From IMG/VR virus record IMGVR_UViG_3300025853_000587, positions 1 through 25,420 of that record: 25,420 nucleotides of DNA; one strand, written 5' to 3'. Below are positions 7,940 through 15,851 of the stretch, in pieces. The stretch is from a virus. Both the position numbers and the translations under genes were made by a program. Every line of letters begins with the position of its first letter. Within the stretch, counting starts at the first letter, position 1. The notes beneath the pieces were generated by a model that did no database searches, had not been told where the DNA came from, and worked only from the letters and a program-made list of their open reading frames with translations.

Positions 7940-10794
7940 TAGACTATTAACTCCGCTACTATTCCATTAATCTGTAAGCCTAGTGGCTTGTCTTGCTCAA
8001 TAGTTATCTGTGGATTCCTATTGTAACCCAAAGTCTTTATTTCTTTTTTGCCAGTAAAACTTGAACTAACAACATCGTTTGAATTTACCTTCATTGATTC
8101 CGTTGATTTAACATCAACAACAATGTTGGTAATTCCTCTTGTTGTGCCAGTCGAAGGCCCATTGCCCATGTTTGCATCTATTGGATTGCTTACTAACTTA
8201 GCAGTAAACTTCTTGCCAAACTCAGCGCTCTCATAAGTATTAACAAAATCACTAACCGCAATTGTATTGCCCATAGAATTACCATGAACTGTGCAATAAT
8301 ACTTTAAAGAAGCTGGCGCATCACTAGCCACTACTATAGTAACCTTTGCTCCAGCTTGCCCAGCGGTTCCTGTTGTTGTTACACCAGTTGTGTAAGACGC
8401 ATCTGCGCTTGTTCTAAATGCAAAAGGATGCCCAGAGTTTGATGAATCTGAAAGATCAAACACATATGTATTACCGCGAGAAAAACTAAGAGTAGGAGCA
8501 GAACCAGATATGCCAGCTATTGCATACTTATTGCCGCCATCATTTACTACAGTAACTGTATAATTTACTGTTGAGGGAGTAGCATATGCAGACAAATCAA
8601 TGTCATCATTACTATCTACAGTGAACTGATTTAAGTAAGTATAGCCGCTAGAAGAAGCATACCCATATACATCAACTACATCTCCATTGCTATAAACGTC
8701 ACTTGCATCTACTTTATTGGCAACAACAGATTTACTTTGCCATAAATCTAAGCCTCTATCTGTATCAAACTCACAAAGATGTAACTTACCATTGCTGTCA
8801 TATACATTTGCAAACAATCTACTGTGTATTGCTATAACAGATCCAAAGCTACCAGACGTGCTAACCCTAGTCCAAGCCGCTCTCTTCTCAGCCCTATTAG
8901 AGGTAAACAGAATTAAATCACCATTAGTTAGTGAGAAAGCGGCATATGAATCTGCAAGATTAAATCCACTATGAGCCACAGATAAATACTTTGGAGAATC
9001 AATTAAGTGAGAAGCTAAAGTCGAAATAGCAGATGCTGTATATGCATCTTCAGAATCACTGTATAAATATTCTCTAATAATCCTACCATTCTTCTGCACA
9101 AATATAGTCGCACCATCTATAGATGTTGGTGTTACAAACTCTGTACCATATGGTGTTTGCATTCTTATCTGAGCGTTAGTCGGAGTAATTGCTTGATTCA
9201 AGTAAGTAGGAACATATAGTTCACCAGTAGAAGTAAACACTTGAAGATCACGATTAGAAATCATGTATCTTATTTCATGAGAATCACCAGTTGCAGCGAC
9301 CAAGTTAATTGAATCATCATCAGCAGCTTCACCTACATCAAAGTTAAAAAAGCTACCAATCTTACTCATCCATATTGTATCAGGCTCAGATAACGTGCCG
9401 CCAAAACACAACCTGTTTTCATGGAATACAACAGCAGCAGGATATCCCCTTACAGCAGAGAATGATTGCTCATCCCATGTTGTTGTTGGAGCATGACAGG
9501 ATATAGACACATGACCGCCACCATCTTCGCTGCTAGATGCGGAGCCACCAGCCTGATATGTGTAAGTATTATCATCTATTATTTCTCTAACCTGATCTGT
9601 AACATTTAAATTACCACTATTAATACCACCTGTTGCAGAAGCATCTTGTACTGTAATTGCATCACCAACATTAAGGCCATGATTAATTTGAGTAACTTCA
9701 ACCGTGCTTGAGCCGTCTCTTGTTCTAAGTGGATTAAGAACAGATAAACGTGCAACAAGCTCATCAACAACAGTACCTGCTATTGTTGCTGCATCTGTTA
9801 CTGCTGTAATTTCTATTTCCTGTTCGTGATATCTAATTATTGTACCAACATGGCCTGATGAAAAATAAGCTGGACTGCCTTTAACTCCAGTATCTATTCT
9901 ATAACCTCCCGTAGCAGAGGTTGTAGTAATACTGGTAACTGTTTTAAAATACTTTGTTGAAGTTGCTGCTGAGTTGCTAGTTGTATTAATGGTTTCACTA
10001 ATAGATGTTCCGCTTATATTAGTGCCATTGATTGTATGTGTTCTTGTAGAACTTATAGAAGGCGTAATTACTATTTGCCTTGCTTCTGGAAATATTCCAG
10101 TTTTTCCAAATTCTGATGCTGCCGCAGGAGTAGGAACCCAAGGTGTATATCCAATGCCTGTGTCAAGCGCTACTGCGGTTACATCATAATATACAAACCC
10201 TGTAATTGATCCACTTACTGCACTTGGGTCAAACAAAAGACTAGAGCTTTGAAATCTTGAGTACGGTTGATAAGTAACCTTATTATCTGCTCGCGCATCA
10301 AATGAATAAGTATCTATTTCAAAAGAAGTAAGGCTTGTTCTTGTAAGCATTCTAGGTGCAAACAAAGGATGCGATATAAACATAACATCGCCATATTGAG
10401 CAGCTGTATATTCTTGCAAATATTGCTGATCAAATGGAAGTGCTACTGAATCAACATCAGTAGTAAGCGTCTGAACTAAAGTTACATTGCCATTTGTCTC
10501 AAGTTGAAAACATCTTACTTTTTGATGCTCAATAGATATTATATACTCTTCATTGTCATCAAATATAAATTTGTATAAATGAGATTGCTCTGGATAAGTC
10601 GAATTAAAAGTAATTCCATAATTATATATATGCTTTAGGCCAGTTCTCTTCTTTACAGAGCCTTCGCTCATAACAATTAAGTTTTCTAATCGTTGAGCCG
10701 ACTGTCCATAAACAGGTGAATCCGTTCTCATTATTAATGAGTCACTGATTTCTCCATACTGAAAGCTGTTAATTGGAACTCTTACTTTCTGCAT
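7939..10794 (-). CDS. Tail tubular protein B (gp12-like nozzle) with inserted cupredoxin-like domain
   Basis: This 951-residue protein is the tail nozzle: it starts with the typical region for this family (SFQYGEISDSLIMRTDSPVYGQSA split over residues 8-31, followed by LENLIV and KKRTGLKHI) and follows tail tubular A directly. T7 gp12 is about 794 residues; the excess is largely explained by an extra domain near residues 740-848. That domain has the layout of a type-1 copper protein: His789 in GHPF, then Cys834, His837 and Met841 in YYCTVHGNSM. Related domains are common in marine phage structural proteins, so an adhesion or stability role is as likely as copper binding. The start overlaps the upstream stop (TAATG). 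Confidence 0.88.
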   Translation of the reverse strand: MQKVRVPINSFQYGEISDSLIMRTDSPVYGQSAQRLENLIVMSEGSVKKRTGLKHIYNYGITFNSTYPEQSHLYKFIFDDNEEYIISIEHQKVRCFQLETNGNVTLVQTLTTDVDSVALPFDQQYLQEYTAAQYGDVMFISHPLFAPRMLTRTSLTSFEIDTYSFDARADNKVTYQPYSRFQSSSLLFDPSAVSGSITGFVYYDVTAVALDTGIGYTPWVPTPAAASEFGKTGIFPEARQIVITPSISSTRTHTINGTNISGTSISETINTTSNSAATSTKYFKTVTSITTTSATGGYRIDTGVKGSPAYFSSGHVGTIIRYHEQEIEITAVTDAATIAGTVVDELVARLSVLNPLRTRDGSSTVEVTQINHGLNVGDAITVQDASATGGINSGNLNVTDQVREIIDDNTYTYQAGGSASSSEDGGGHVSISCHAPTTTWDEQSFSAVRGYPAAVVFHENRLCFGGTLSEPDTIWMSKIGSFFNFDVGEAADDDSINLVAATGDSHEIRYMISNRDLQVFTSTGELYVPTYLNQAITPTNAQIRMQTPYGTEFVTPTSIDGATIFVQKNGRIIREYLYSDSEDAYTASAISTLASHLIDSPKYLSVAHSGFNLADSYAAFSLTNGDLILFTSNRAEKRAAWTRVSTSGSFGSVIAIHSRLFANVYDSNGKLHLCEFDTDRGLDLWQSKSVVANKVDASDVYSNGDVVDVYGYASSSGYTYLNQFTVDSNDDIDLSAYATPSTVNYTVTVVNDGGNKYAIAGISGSAPTLSFSRGNTYVFDLSDSSNSGHPFAFRTSADASYTTGVTTTGTAGQAGAKVTIVVASDAPASLKYYCTVHGNSMGNTIAVSDFVNTYESAEFGKKFTAKLVSNPIDANMGNGPSTGTTRGITNIVVDVKSTESMKVNSNDVVSSSFTGKKEIKTLGYNRNPQITIEQDKPLGLQINGIVAELIV

Positions 10795-11378
10795 TAACTG
10801 CGCCTTTCAGCAATAAACCTCGATGTTGTTAGCTTGCGCGTTGTTTGCTGCTGAGAATCAATGTTCCTAGCCTTCATAAACAATGCCGCAGCTTTCTGCT
10901 CCATTAACTGAGCAAGCTGTGCATCTCTAGCTAAAGAGATTGCAAAGGAACCAGCAAGAGTAAACTCAATTGCTGTAGTAAAGTAAGAAGGCCAGCTAGA
11001 CTCAGGCGCTCTCTCAACATAATCTAAGACAACGGTATCGCTTGCATCCGCGTCACAGAATATTTTATTACTATAGATATCGTACTTAATCAGTGCATCG
11101 TTAATAGTTATGCCTATTACCGTAACGCAAGATGCAGGAATATGATAAGACGCTGAGAACCTACCCTTTGGAGCGGTTGCTAAGCGTGTAAGATTTATCT
11201 GAGTTGTAGCAAAGCGCCAACGAAAAGAAGCAAATGAAGTTTGTATTATGTCTTCATATAAAGCATTAGCTACTTTTGCTTCAGATGTACTAGCTGCAAA
11301 GTCGGTAATCCCGTCAGCACCAATAAGATATAATGCGTTGCTTGCAACTTCTAATGATGAATCAGCTACTCTTGGCAT
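10794..11378 (-). CDS. Tail tubular protein A (gp11-like)
   Basis: A 194-residue protein, nearly the length of T7 gp11 (196), encoded between the capsid genes and tail tubular B. The N-terminal pattern SLEVASNALYLIGADGITDF matches the family's usual helix that packs against the portal. It forms the ring joining portal to nozzle. The ATG at 11378 is the only start that keeps this conserved N-terminus. The ribosome site for this start is unusual: the Shine-Dalgarno lies 25 bases upstream with a stable hairpin between it and the ATG (separate entry). The stop codon overlaps the next gene's ATG. Confidence 0.88.
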   Translation of the reverse strand: MPRVADSSLEVASNALYLIGADGITDFAASTSEAKVANALYEDIIQTSFASFRWRFATTQINLTRLATAPKGRFSASYHIPASCVTVIGITINDALIKYDIYSNKIFCDADASDTVVLDYVERAPESSWPSYFTTAIEFTLAGSFAISLARDAQLAQLMEQKAAALFMKARNIDSQQQTTRKLTTSRFIAERRS

Positions 11379-11409
11379 GTTGGTTTGGGGGCCGAAGCCC
11401 CCACTCCTT
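11376..11409 (-). promoter_or_regulatory. Shine-Dalgarno, C(UUCG)G hairpin and start codon of tail tubular A
   Basis: Reading the minus strand: AAAGGAG (11410-11404), immediately followed by a perfect 7-bp stem TGGGGGC/GCCCCCA (11403-11397 with 11392-11386) closed by a TTCG loop, then 7 unpaired bases (AACCAAC) and the ATG at 11378. The linear distance from Shine-Dalgarno to ATG is 25 bases, too long for normal initiation. With the hairpin folded it becomes 7. There is no U-run after the stem, so it is not an intrinsic terminator. This is the arrangement known from T4 gene 38. Confidence 0.8.
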
Positions 11410-11675
11410 TAGGTATCAGTTGCGCTAATTGTATTACCATCAACAACGTCAACCGCAGTGGTTGCAACGCCGTTAAAGTAAGTCAATGTAGCTACTGGTG
11501 TGCCGCCTGATGCAGAAATAACGAAAATAACATCGTTAATATTTAGCATCGGGTGAGCATCTTCAAAGTAATCTTCTGCACGAACAACAGAAAAAGCATC
11601 TGTTGTAGTATAGTGCCACAAAGAAACACCAGAAGCACCACTCAAACGAGTAAGGTTTGCTGAATTATAAGCCAT
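11409..11675 (-). CDS. Small protein after the capsid gene, probable head decoration protein
   Basis: An 88-residue protein starting MAYNSANLTRLSGASG and rich in Thr, Val and Asp, with alternating hydrophobic residues typical of a small beta-barrel. It follows the major capsid gene by 11 bases with its own ribosome site (GAGG, 7 bases before ATG). I recognise this N-terminus as that of a small protein commonly encoded next to capsid genes in marine phages, usually called hypothetical. A decoration or capsid-stabilising role is inferred from position, size and composition only. Confidence 0.7.
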   Translation of the reverse strand: MAYNSANLTRLSGASGVSLWHYTTTDAFSVVRAEDYFEDAHPMLNINDVIFVISASGGTPVATLTYFNGVATTAVDVVDGNTISATDT

Positions 11676-11686
11676 GATTAATCCTC

Positions 11687-12496
11687 TTAGTTATTATCAA
11701 GGACTTCATAGATACCATCGCTATCAATAACGACAGCACCCATAGACATCATTGATGTGGCAAGGTGTGAGACTTTTTCCGCAATATAGTTTACCTCAGT
11801 TTGAACATCAGCATTTACGCCAAGCCCTACTGAAGATGTATGGTACGAAAAGTTTTTACCACCAGCTACAGCAGACGTTGAAAAGATCTTGAATCCCAAG
11901 AACTCTTTCATTGTCATACCGCCAGCAAACGGCAAGTTCTGAGGGCCAACGTAATCAGAAGAAGCAAACTCGTTAATGTTAAACAAGTCAGCAAAACCAG
12001 AAGGAGACATAGCTAAGTAGCGTTGTCCGTCTTCTGGAACGTCAGCATTCCCAAGAGTTTCAAACAATGACAACAAGTCAGCTTTGCTTACTGCGCTGCC
12101 AGTTGCACCAATCTGAGTGCTGTTAGCACCAGCATCCATTGCTGTGATTAAGATTTCATCAGTCTTACGACCGAGTGCAGCAGCAGCAGATTGTGCTACA
12201 GCTTGACGCTCGTTGATGTTAATCTTTAATTCATCAAGCTTGTCCATATACTCTGAAGCATAGAAGTCAGCCATTGTTACTTCAACATTGGTATGCGCTA
12301 ACTCCATTGGAGTTACGTTGCCATTGCGAGATTTAGTAGTTGCAGTGCCTTTTCCGATTACTTGGAAACGAGCAGTTGAACCTGTGACATTTGTCGTACG
12401 CACAGTGTTCCGTAACTTGGAACCCATACGCTGATACGCCATATGTACTTCAGTTTCAAACTGCTTGATAAAGGCTTGATCAATAGTATTAGCCAT
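11687..12496 (-). CDS. Major capsid protein
   Basis: A 269-residue protein with the character of an HK97-fold capsid subunit. It has an N-terminal helix, a basic and Thr-rich region (QVIGKGTATTKSRNGN), long helix-forming segments near residues 90-120 (INERQAVAQSAAAALGRKTDE), and a C-terminal ILE/VAL-rich beta region. It is shorter than T7 gp10A (about 345). It follows the scaffold and gp13-like genes and precedes the tail tubular genes. The ribosome site AGGA precedes ATG at 12496. The 79-base leader upstream (12497-12575) is one of the few gaps in the late operon and contains a twice-repeated GGATACC, but I see no convincing promoter there. Confidence 0.88.
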   Translation of the reverse strand: MANTIDQAFIKQFETEVHMAYQRMGSKLRNTVRTTNVTGSTARFQVIGKGTATTKSRNGNVTPMELAHTNVEVTMADFYASEYMDKLDELKININERQAVAQSAAAALGRKTDEILITAMDAGANSTQIGATGSAVSKADLLSLFETLGNADVPEDGQRYLAMSPSGFADLFNINEFASSDYVGPQNLPFAGGMTMKEFLGFKIFSTSAVAGGKNFSYHTSSVGLGVNADVQTEVNYIAEKVSHLATSMMSMGAVVIDSDGIYEVLDNN

Positions 12497-12575
12497 TTTT
12501 ACAGTCCTATTAGAAGTTTCAGTTAATCACAGGTATCCGCTTTTCTATCTCAACAAGGGTATCCTTACGGGCCTC

Positions 12576-13118
12576 TCAATGTATTACGGGCTGTCGTGGT
12601 TCATCATAAACACAATTTTGATCTAAATTGCAACGAACAAATTCAACATACTTATTTCCGTTCTGTGTAGAAACGCCAACAGGATCAAATCCTAGCCATG
12701 TTGCCCAGCTTACCATGCCCTCATAATCAGCAAGAATTGTCATAGACATATGCGATTGGCTTTGATCAAAAAACTCTACTAACATCTTCGATCCGCGTGC
12801 TAGCATAGTAAAGTTTTCCTTTATTTTATTGGAAAACATTGCAAACATTTGAGGCCAATCCTGATCCTCACAAAACCAAAGACCGCCAACAAACAAAAGT
12901 TCACCTCCATCTTTACGACAAACATAAGCCTCAGATGTTTTGCTCATTACTTCTAATGCAGTCCTTACATCGCAGTAACCAAGTAATTTTATTTCTCTGC
13001 GATTTTCTTTTGAAAGAACTCTTTCAAGCTCATCAATGTGAAAAGATCTAAGGGGAGTCAAATAATAACTCCCCCTTTTTATAATCTTAACCTCTGTAGA
13101 GTAATTTAAATCCATCAT
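12576..13118 (-). CDS. gp13-like GNAT-fold virion protein
   Basis: From ATG 13118 the product is 180 residues. The pattern LTPLRSFHIDEL near residue 20 and a central GGLWF...W...MFAM segment resemble T7 gp13-type internal virion proteins, which have an acetyltransferase (GNAT)-like fold and are needed for virion assembly but are not known to be enzymes. In T7 this gene lies after tail tubular B; here it lies between scaffold and capsid. The ATG overlaps the scaffold gene by 32 bases. A TTG at 13061, codon 20, has a much better ribosome site (GGGGGAG, 7 bases away) and removes the overlap, but that site lies in a hairpin (separate entry). Either or both starts may be used. Confidence 0.68.
   Translation of the reverse strand: MMDLNYSTEVKIIKRGSYYLTPLRSFHIDELERVLSKENRREIKLLGYCDVRTALEVMSKTSEAYVCRKDGGELLFVGGLWFCEDQDWPQMFAMFSNKIKENFTMLARGSKMLVEFFDQSQSHMSMTILADYEGMVSWATWLGFDPVGVSTQNGNKYVEFVRCNLDQNCVYDEPRQPVIH
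13052..13076 (-). promoter_or_regulatory. Hairpin hiding a strong ribosome site inside the gp13-like gene
   Basis: On the minus strand a GGGGAGT stretch (within 13074-13068) pairs with ACTCCCC (13058-13052) across a 9-base loop whose last three bases are TTG (13061-13059). The paired stretch contains a near-perfect Shine-Dalgarno, and the TTG is in frame with the gp13-like protein. The fold would therefore block internal initiation. Read on the plus strand the same stem is followed by TTTTT, so it could also act as a terminator for antisense transcripts. Confidence 0.6.
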
Positions 13119-13824
13119 CTACCTGCTTTATAAAGTTTGGATCTCTATTTCTAGGCTCCCAATACCTTGGGTCTTTCATCATTTCTTGCAAGCTTGCTTC
13201 TGTTACAGATGGAGATGGGCTAGTATTGCCAGCAAAGTTACCATCCTTCATTTTTTCCATAATAGTTTCTAAGGCTATAATCCCCTCATGAGATTCGCAC
13301 ATACGCTCAATAGCTGGCAGTGCATCCTCTGGGAAAAACTTATTAGCAAACATAGATGCAGCTTCAATTCTTGTGCTGGCATTATCACCAAGCTTTGCCG
13401 ACTCAGCTTCTATATCTGGTTGGCTTCCATTAATTGCCTGAGCATACATTTCTATGCCTTTTTGAAACTCTTCTTGACCATATCCGTTTTCAAAAGAATG
13501 CTCAGACCACCACTGCAAGAGTTCATTATCAACAGCAAGATCATCATCAACAATATCTGGAAGCTGATAATCACCAGCAGTTTCTGGCCTATCAGCAAAA
13601 GCTTCTGTTTTTATTTCTTCAAGCAAAGCTTCTCGTATTTCTTCATCCTTGCCGCCAAGCTTAGATTCAAGTTCCTTATACGCCTTTGCTAAATCCTCAC
13701 CTGTTTTATATTTCTCAGGCAACCACTCTGGACGCTCAGGCGCAGCCGCCTGATCTACATCTTCTTGAATTACAAAATCACGGCCATCTGCTTCTGCTGC
13801 TTCAATTGCTGCTTCATCACTCAT
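13087..13824 (-). CDS. Capsid assembly scaffolding protein
   Basis: A 245-residue, strongly acidic protein with the hallmark of podophage scaffolds: an acidic N-terminus followed by PEWLPEKYKTGEDLAKAYKE (residues 32-51) and LESKLGGKDEE. The middle is Glu/Asp-rich, and the C-terminus is shorter and more basic, where scaffold proteins usually contact the capsid. It helps assemble the procapsid and is lost on maturation. The start overlaps the previous stop (ATGA) and has AGGAG upstream. It is followed by the gp13-like gene and then the capsid gene. Confidence 0.85.
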   Translation of the reverse strand: MSDEAAIEAAEADGRDFVIQEDVDQAAAPERPEWLPEKYKTGEDLAKAYKELESKLGGKDEEIREALLEEIKTEAFADRPETAGDYQLPDIVDDDLAVDNELLQWWSEHSFENGYGQEEFQKGIEMYAQAINGSQPDIEAESAKLGDNASTRIEAASMFANKFFPEDALPAIERMCESHEGIIALETIMEKMKDGNFAGNTSPSPSVTEASLQEMMKDPRYWEPRNRDPNFIKQVDDGFKLLYRG

Positions 13825-14081
13825 TTGTCTTTACTCCTATGTGCATGTGATATGCGCTGTTCAAGAAGGCCAACTATATACCGCTGCCCCTCTATATGTC
13901 TTAGCTCTTCTGTAGATACATTAGGCCCATTAACCATCTCAATAGTTACAGACCTGAGATATTGAAGCACAGCCTTTCCAGTAGGCGTGTTAAATATCTG
14001 AGCTATATTCTTGCTTATTTCAACGTCTCTATCTATGTGACGCTGTATTCCGTCTATGCCAATATTAGCCTTCGTCGCCAA
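13821..14081 (-). CDS. Bbp19-like small protein between portal and scaffold (TTG start)
   Basis: I place the start at TTG 14081 (AAGGA, 7 bases upstream), giving 86 residues beginning MATKANIG and overlapping the portal gene by 17 bases. The upstream in-frame ATG at 14135 is less likely because that extension merely reads the portal's MAQQQ-coding repeat in another frame. The core (IFNTPTGKAVLQYLRS, then EGQRYIVGLLEQRI) matches the pattern of Bbp19-type phage proteins, which are found near portal genes and have no established function. The stop overlaps the scaffold start. Confidence 0.7.
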   Translation of the reverse strand: MATKANIGIDGIQRHIDRDVEISKNIAQIFNTPTGKAVLQYLRSVTIEMVNGPNVSTEELRHIEGQRYIVGLLEQRISHAHRSKDK

Positions 14082-15609
14082 CTTGCATTCCTTGTTGCTG
14101 TTGAGCCATTTGCTGTTGAGCCATTTGCTGCGCAACCGCAGCTATTTGTCTACGCTGTTCTTCGTCACGAATCAAGCTCTCTGGTACACCAAACTTTTTA
14201 GATAGGAATATAGCAGTCTTTTCTGAGTCAATTAACATTTGCATCATCTCAGGGCCAAAGGCTCCACCAACAAGCTCTAAGAAACGCGCAACACTTGAGA
14301 TATCCTCATTTGCTTGTGCTTGAGCGAGCGGAGATACAGATCGCACTTTAACTTCCCTACCATTTACTGTAGGTACTTCTATGCGGCCCTGCTTCTTTAG
14401 GATGTAAATTACACGTTGAAGTACGGGCTGCACGAGTTCAGCTTGCAATCTCCCAAATGAAGAACCCATTCTCCTAGATAAGTCAGCCATTCTTTCGGCC
14501 ACCTCAGTTGCAGTCGCAGGAGTTTTGTTAGGATCAGCAAGCATATCCATGAACAAAGCCTTGCGAATATTAAGGCGCATATCATTAAGAACAAGCTGCG
14601 CTACATCAAAGCGACCCGCTGCTTGTATAGGCTGCAAGCCAGCAGAACCCATAGCTTTTGGTATAATAGTCCCTGGGACTAAATTAATTGTATCAACATT
14701 AACTACGCCATCATCTTCCATCTGATATATACCAGAGATAGACATCTGAGCATTTTCAAGAATAAGCTCAATGGTTAAGTTTGTAGTTTTAATAGCAGAC
14801 AGAGCATTAAGAATAGGCCCACGACCATACACCTCGCCAGAACACTTAGACCACCTAAAACAAATAAAGGGATTAGATCCGACGCCCTTCATTTGTTTTT
14901 CGTATAGCGTTGTTTTGGTACTCATGCAGAATGCATAGTGATAGTAAGCCTCCTCGTTTCGCTTACTGTAGTCGCGGCATACAAGTTCAAGAACAGTAGT
15001 TTCTCTGTCCTTGCCCATTTGTTGCTCGACCTTTGGATCAAACTTACCATCAGGAAAGAGAATCCTTAGATCATCAAACGGAATCTTCTTACGCTCTCTA
15101 AATACATGGTCAATTTTATCGTCTGGCCCAGTATCAAGTACGACATGTGGAAGGGGTATTGCGGTAAAGTTTACTGGATTAATTGAATCCCCTTCTTCGA
15201 CGCACAAGACACCAGTACCAACAGCCAAGTCCATAAAGGATTCATGAACCTCTTGGCTGAAATTGGAGTTCTGCAATACCTCGAATACATATTCAGTAAC
15301 TTCATCTAGCTCATTATCAATTGCTTCACGCTGATCCTTTGGCACCTCACTGCCAGACACAAGATCAGCCCACCTAGCAAAGTTAGGCACAATGCCAGAC
15401 TGCAATCTGCTAGCAAACTCTTGAACACCAACTACTGCTGTTTCATCAAAGATCTTTTCATCCCTGCGTTGCCCAGCTTCTTCATAATAAAACGACTCAC
15501 GTTGAGGCAGAGCGTATTCATAACACTCCTCAAAGAGAGGAACCCAGTTTTCCCGAAAGGCTTTTGCCTTCTGGTACTTCTTTAGTTTTTGCTCTGCCAA
15601 TGTATTCAT
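14065..15609 (-). CDS. Portal (head-to-tail connector) protein
   Basis: A 514-residue protein, close to T7 gp8 (536), with features of the podophage head-tail connector family: a helical N-terminus (KAKAFRENWVPLFEECYEYALP), a conserved segment FASRLQSGIVPNFARWADL around residues 65-83, and a Gln-rich C-terminal tail. It forms the dodecameric ring through which DNA is packaged and ejected. It lies between the MCFG protein and the scaffold, with its start overlapping the upstream stop (ATGA). The C-terminal tail contains a repeated MAQQQ stretch coded by a 15-bp tandem repeat. Confidence 0.92.
   Translation of the reverse strand: MNTLAEQKLKKYQKAKAFRENWVPLFEECYEYALPQRESFYYEEAGQRRDEKIFDETAVVGVQEFASRLQSGIVPNFARWADLVSGSEVPKDQREAIDNELDEVTEYVFEVLQNSNFSQEVHESFMDLAVGTGVLCVEEGDSINPVNFTAIPLPHVVLDTGPDDKIDHVFRERKKIPFDDLRILFPDGKFDPKVEQQMGKDRETTVLELVCRDYSKRNEEAYYHYAFCMSTKTTLYEKQMKGVGSNPFICFRWSKCSGEVYGRGPILNALSAIKTTNLTIELILENAQMSISGIYQMEDDGVVNVDTINLVPGTIIPKAMGSAGLQPIQAAGRFDVAQLVLNDMRLNIRKALFMDMLADPNKTPATATEVAERMADLSRRMGSSFGRLQAELVQPVLQRVIYILKKQGRIEVPTVNGREVKVRSVSPLAQAQANEDISSVARFLELVGGAFGPEMMQMLIDSEKTAIFLSKKFGVPESLIRDEEQRRQIAAVAQQMAQQQMAQQQQGMQVGDEG
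14095..14130 (-). repeat. 15-bp tandem repeat coding MAQQQ in the portal tail
   Basis: The 15-base unit TTGCTGTTGAGCCAT (plus strand) occurs twice in full, followed by six bases of a third copy. On the coding strand it gives MAQQQ repeats near the portal's C-terminus. The copies are identical, so length variation between relatives would be expected here. Confidence 0.9.
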
Positions 15610-15842
15610 GAGTTAAACCGTCCTAAGAATCCAGCGCCACCAGAGCGAAACAAAGATCTTCGACCACGACCGCCGCGCATACCGCGCTGCTGCGTTCTTG
15701 CAGATAAAGCTTCGCTAATATCTTCGCGTTTACTCTCTGCGCGTTTTTCTACTTCTTCTCGTTTAGCAATATCTGCTTCAACCCTTTGATCTGCTGCTGC
15801 TTGCTTTTCGTCACTAGAGGGGCCACCACCACCAAAACACAT
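15606..15842 (-). CDS. Small MCFG-type virion-associated protein (78 aa)
   Basis: This 78-residue protein starts MCFGGGGPSS, has a highly charged helical middle (Lys/Glu/Arg) and ends with a basic Gly-rich segment RGRRSLFRSGGAGFLGRF. A short protein starting MCF is encoded in T7 as gp6.7, a minor virion protein, and similar Gly-rich RRSL endings are common in marine podophage small proteins near the portal. I infer a minor structural role on that basis. The N-terminus is nearly the same as that of the protein at 18778-18963. The ribosome site AGGAGA precedes ATG, and the stop overlaps the portal start. Confidence 0.68.
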   Translation of the reverse strand: MCFGGGGPSSDEKQAAADQRVEADIAKREEVEKRAESKREDISEALSARTQQRGMRGGRGRRSLFRSGGAGFLGRFNS

Positions 15843-15851
15843 AGCTATCTC

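Noticed and set aside
11386-11403. The UUCG hairpin as an intrinsic terminator between the decoration gene and tail tubular A
   Set aside because: There is no U-run on the downstream side in the direction of transcription.
13050-13080. The stem followed by TTTTT on the plus strand as a real terminator
   Set aside because: No plus-strand gene or promoter is visible in that area, so a terminator would have nothing to stop. The ribosome-site explanation on the minus strand is more useful.
13288-13692. A 134-codon plus-strand frame opposite the scaffold gene
   Set aside because: Its product is Cys/Phe/Leu-rich as expected for the antisense of an acidic protein, and there is no ribosome site or promoter. 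The scaffold reading is strongly supported.
13821-14135. Longer start (ATG 14135) for the Bbp19-like gene
   Set aside because: The added N-terminus repeats KWLNS, which is just the portal's MAQQQ-coding repeat in another frame. TTG 14081 has a good ribosome site.
14128-14645. CTGC-N6-GCAG matches at 14128 and 14632 as further regulatory sites
   Set aside because: Both lie inside the portal coding sequence where GCAG and CTGC are common codon combinations. They lack the extended similarity seen in the intergenic sites.
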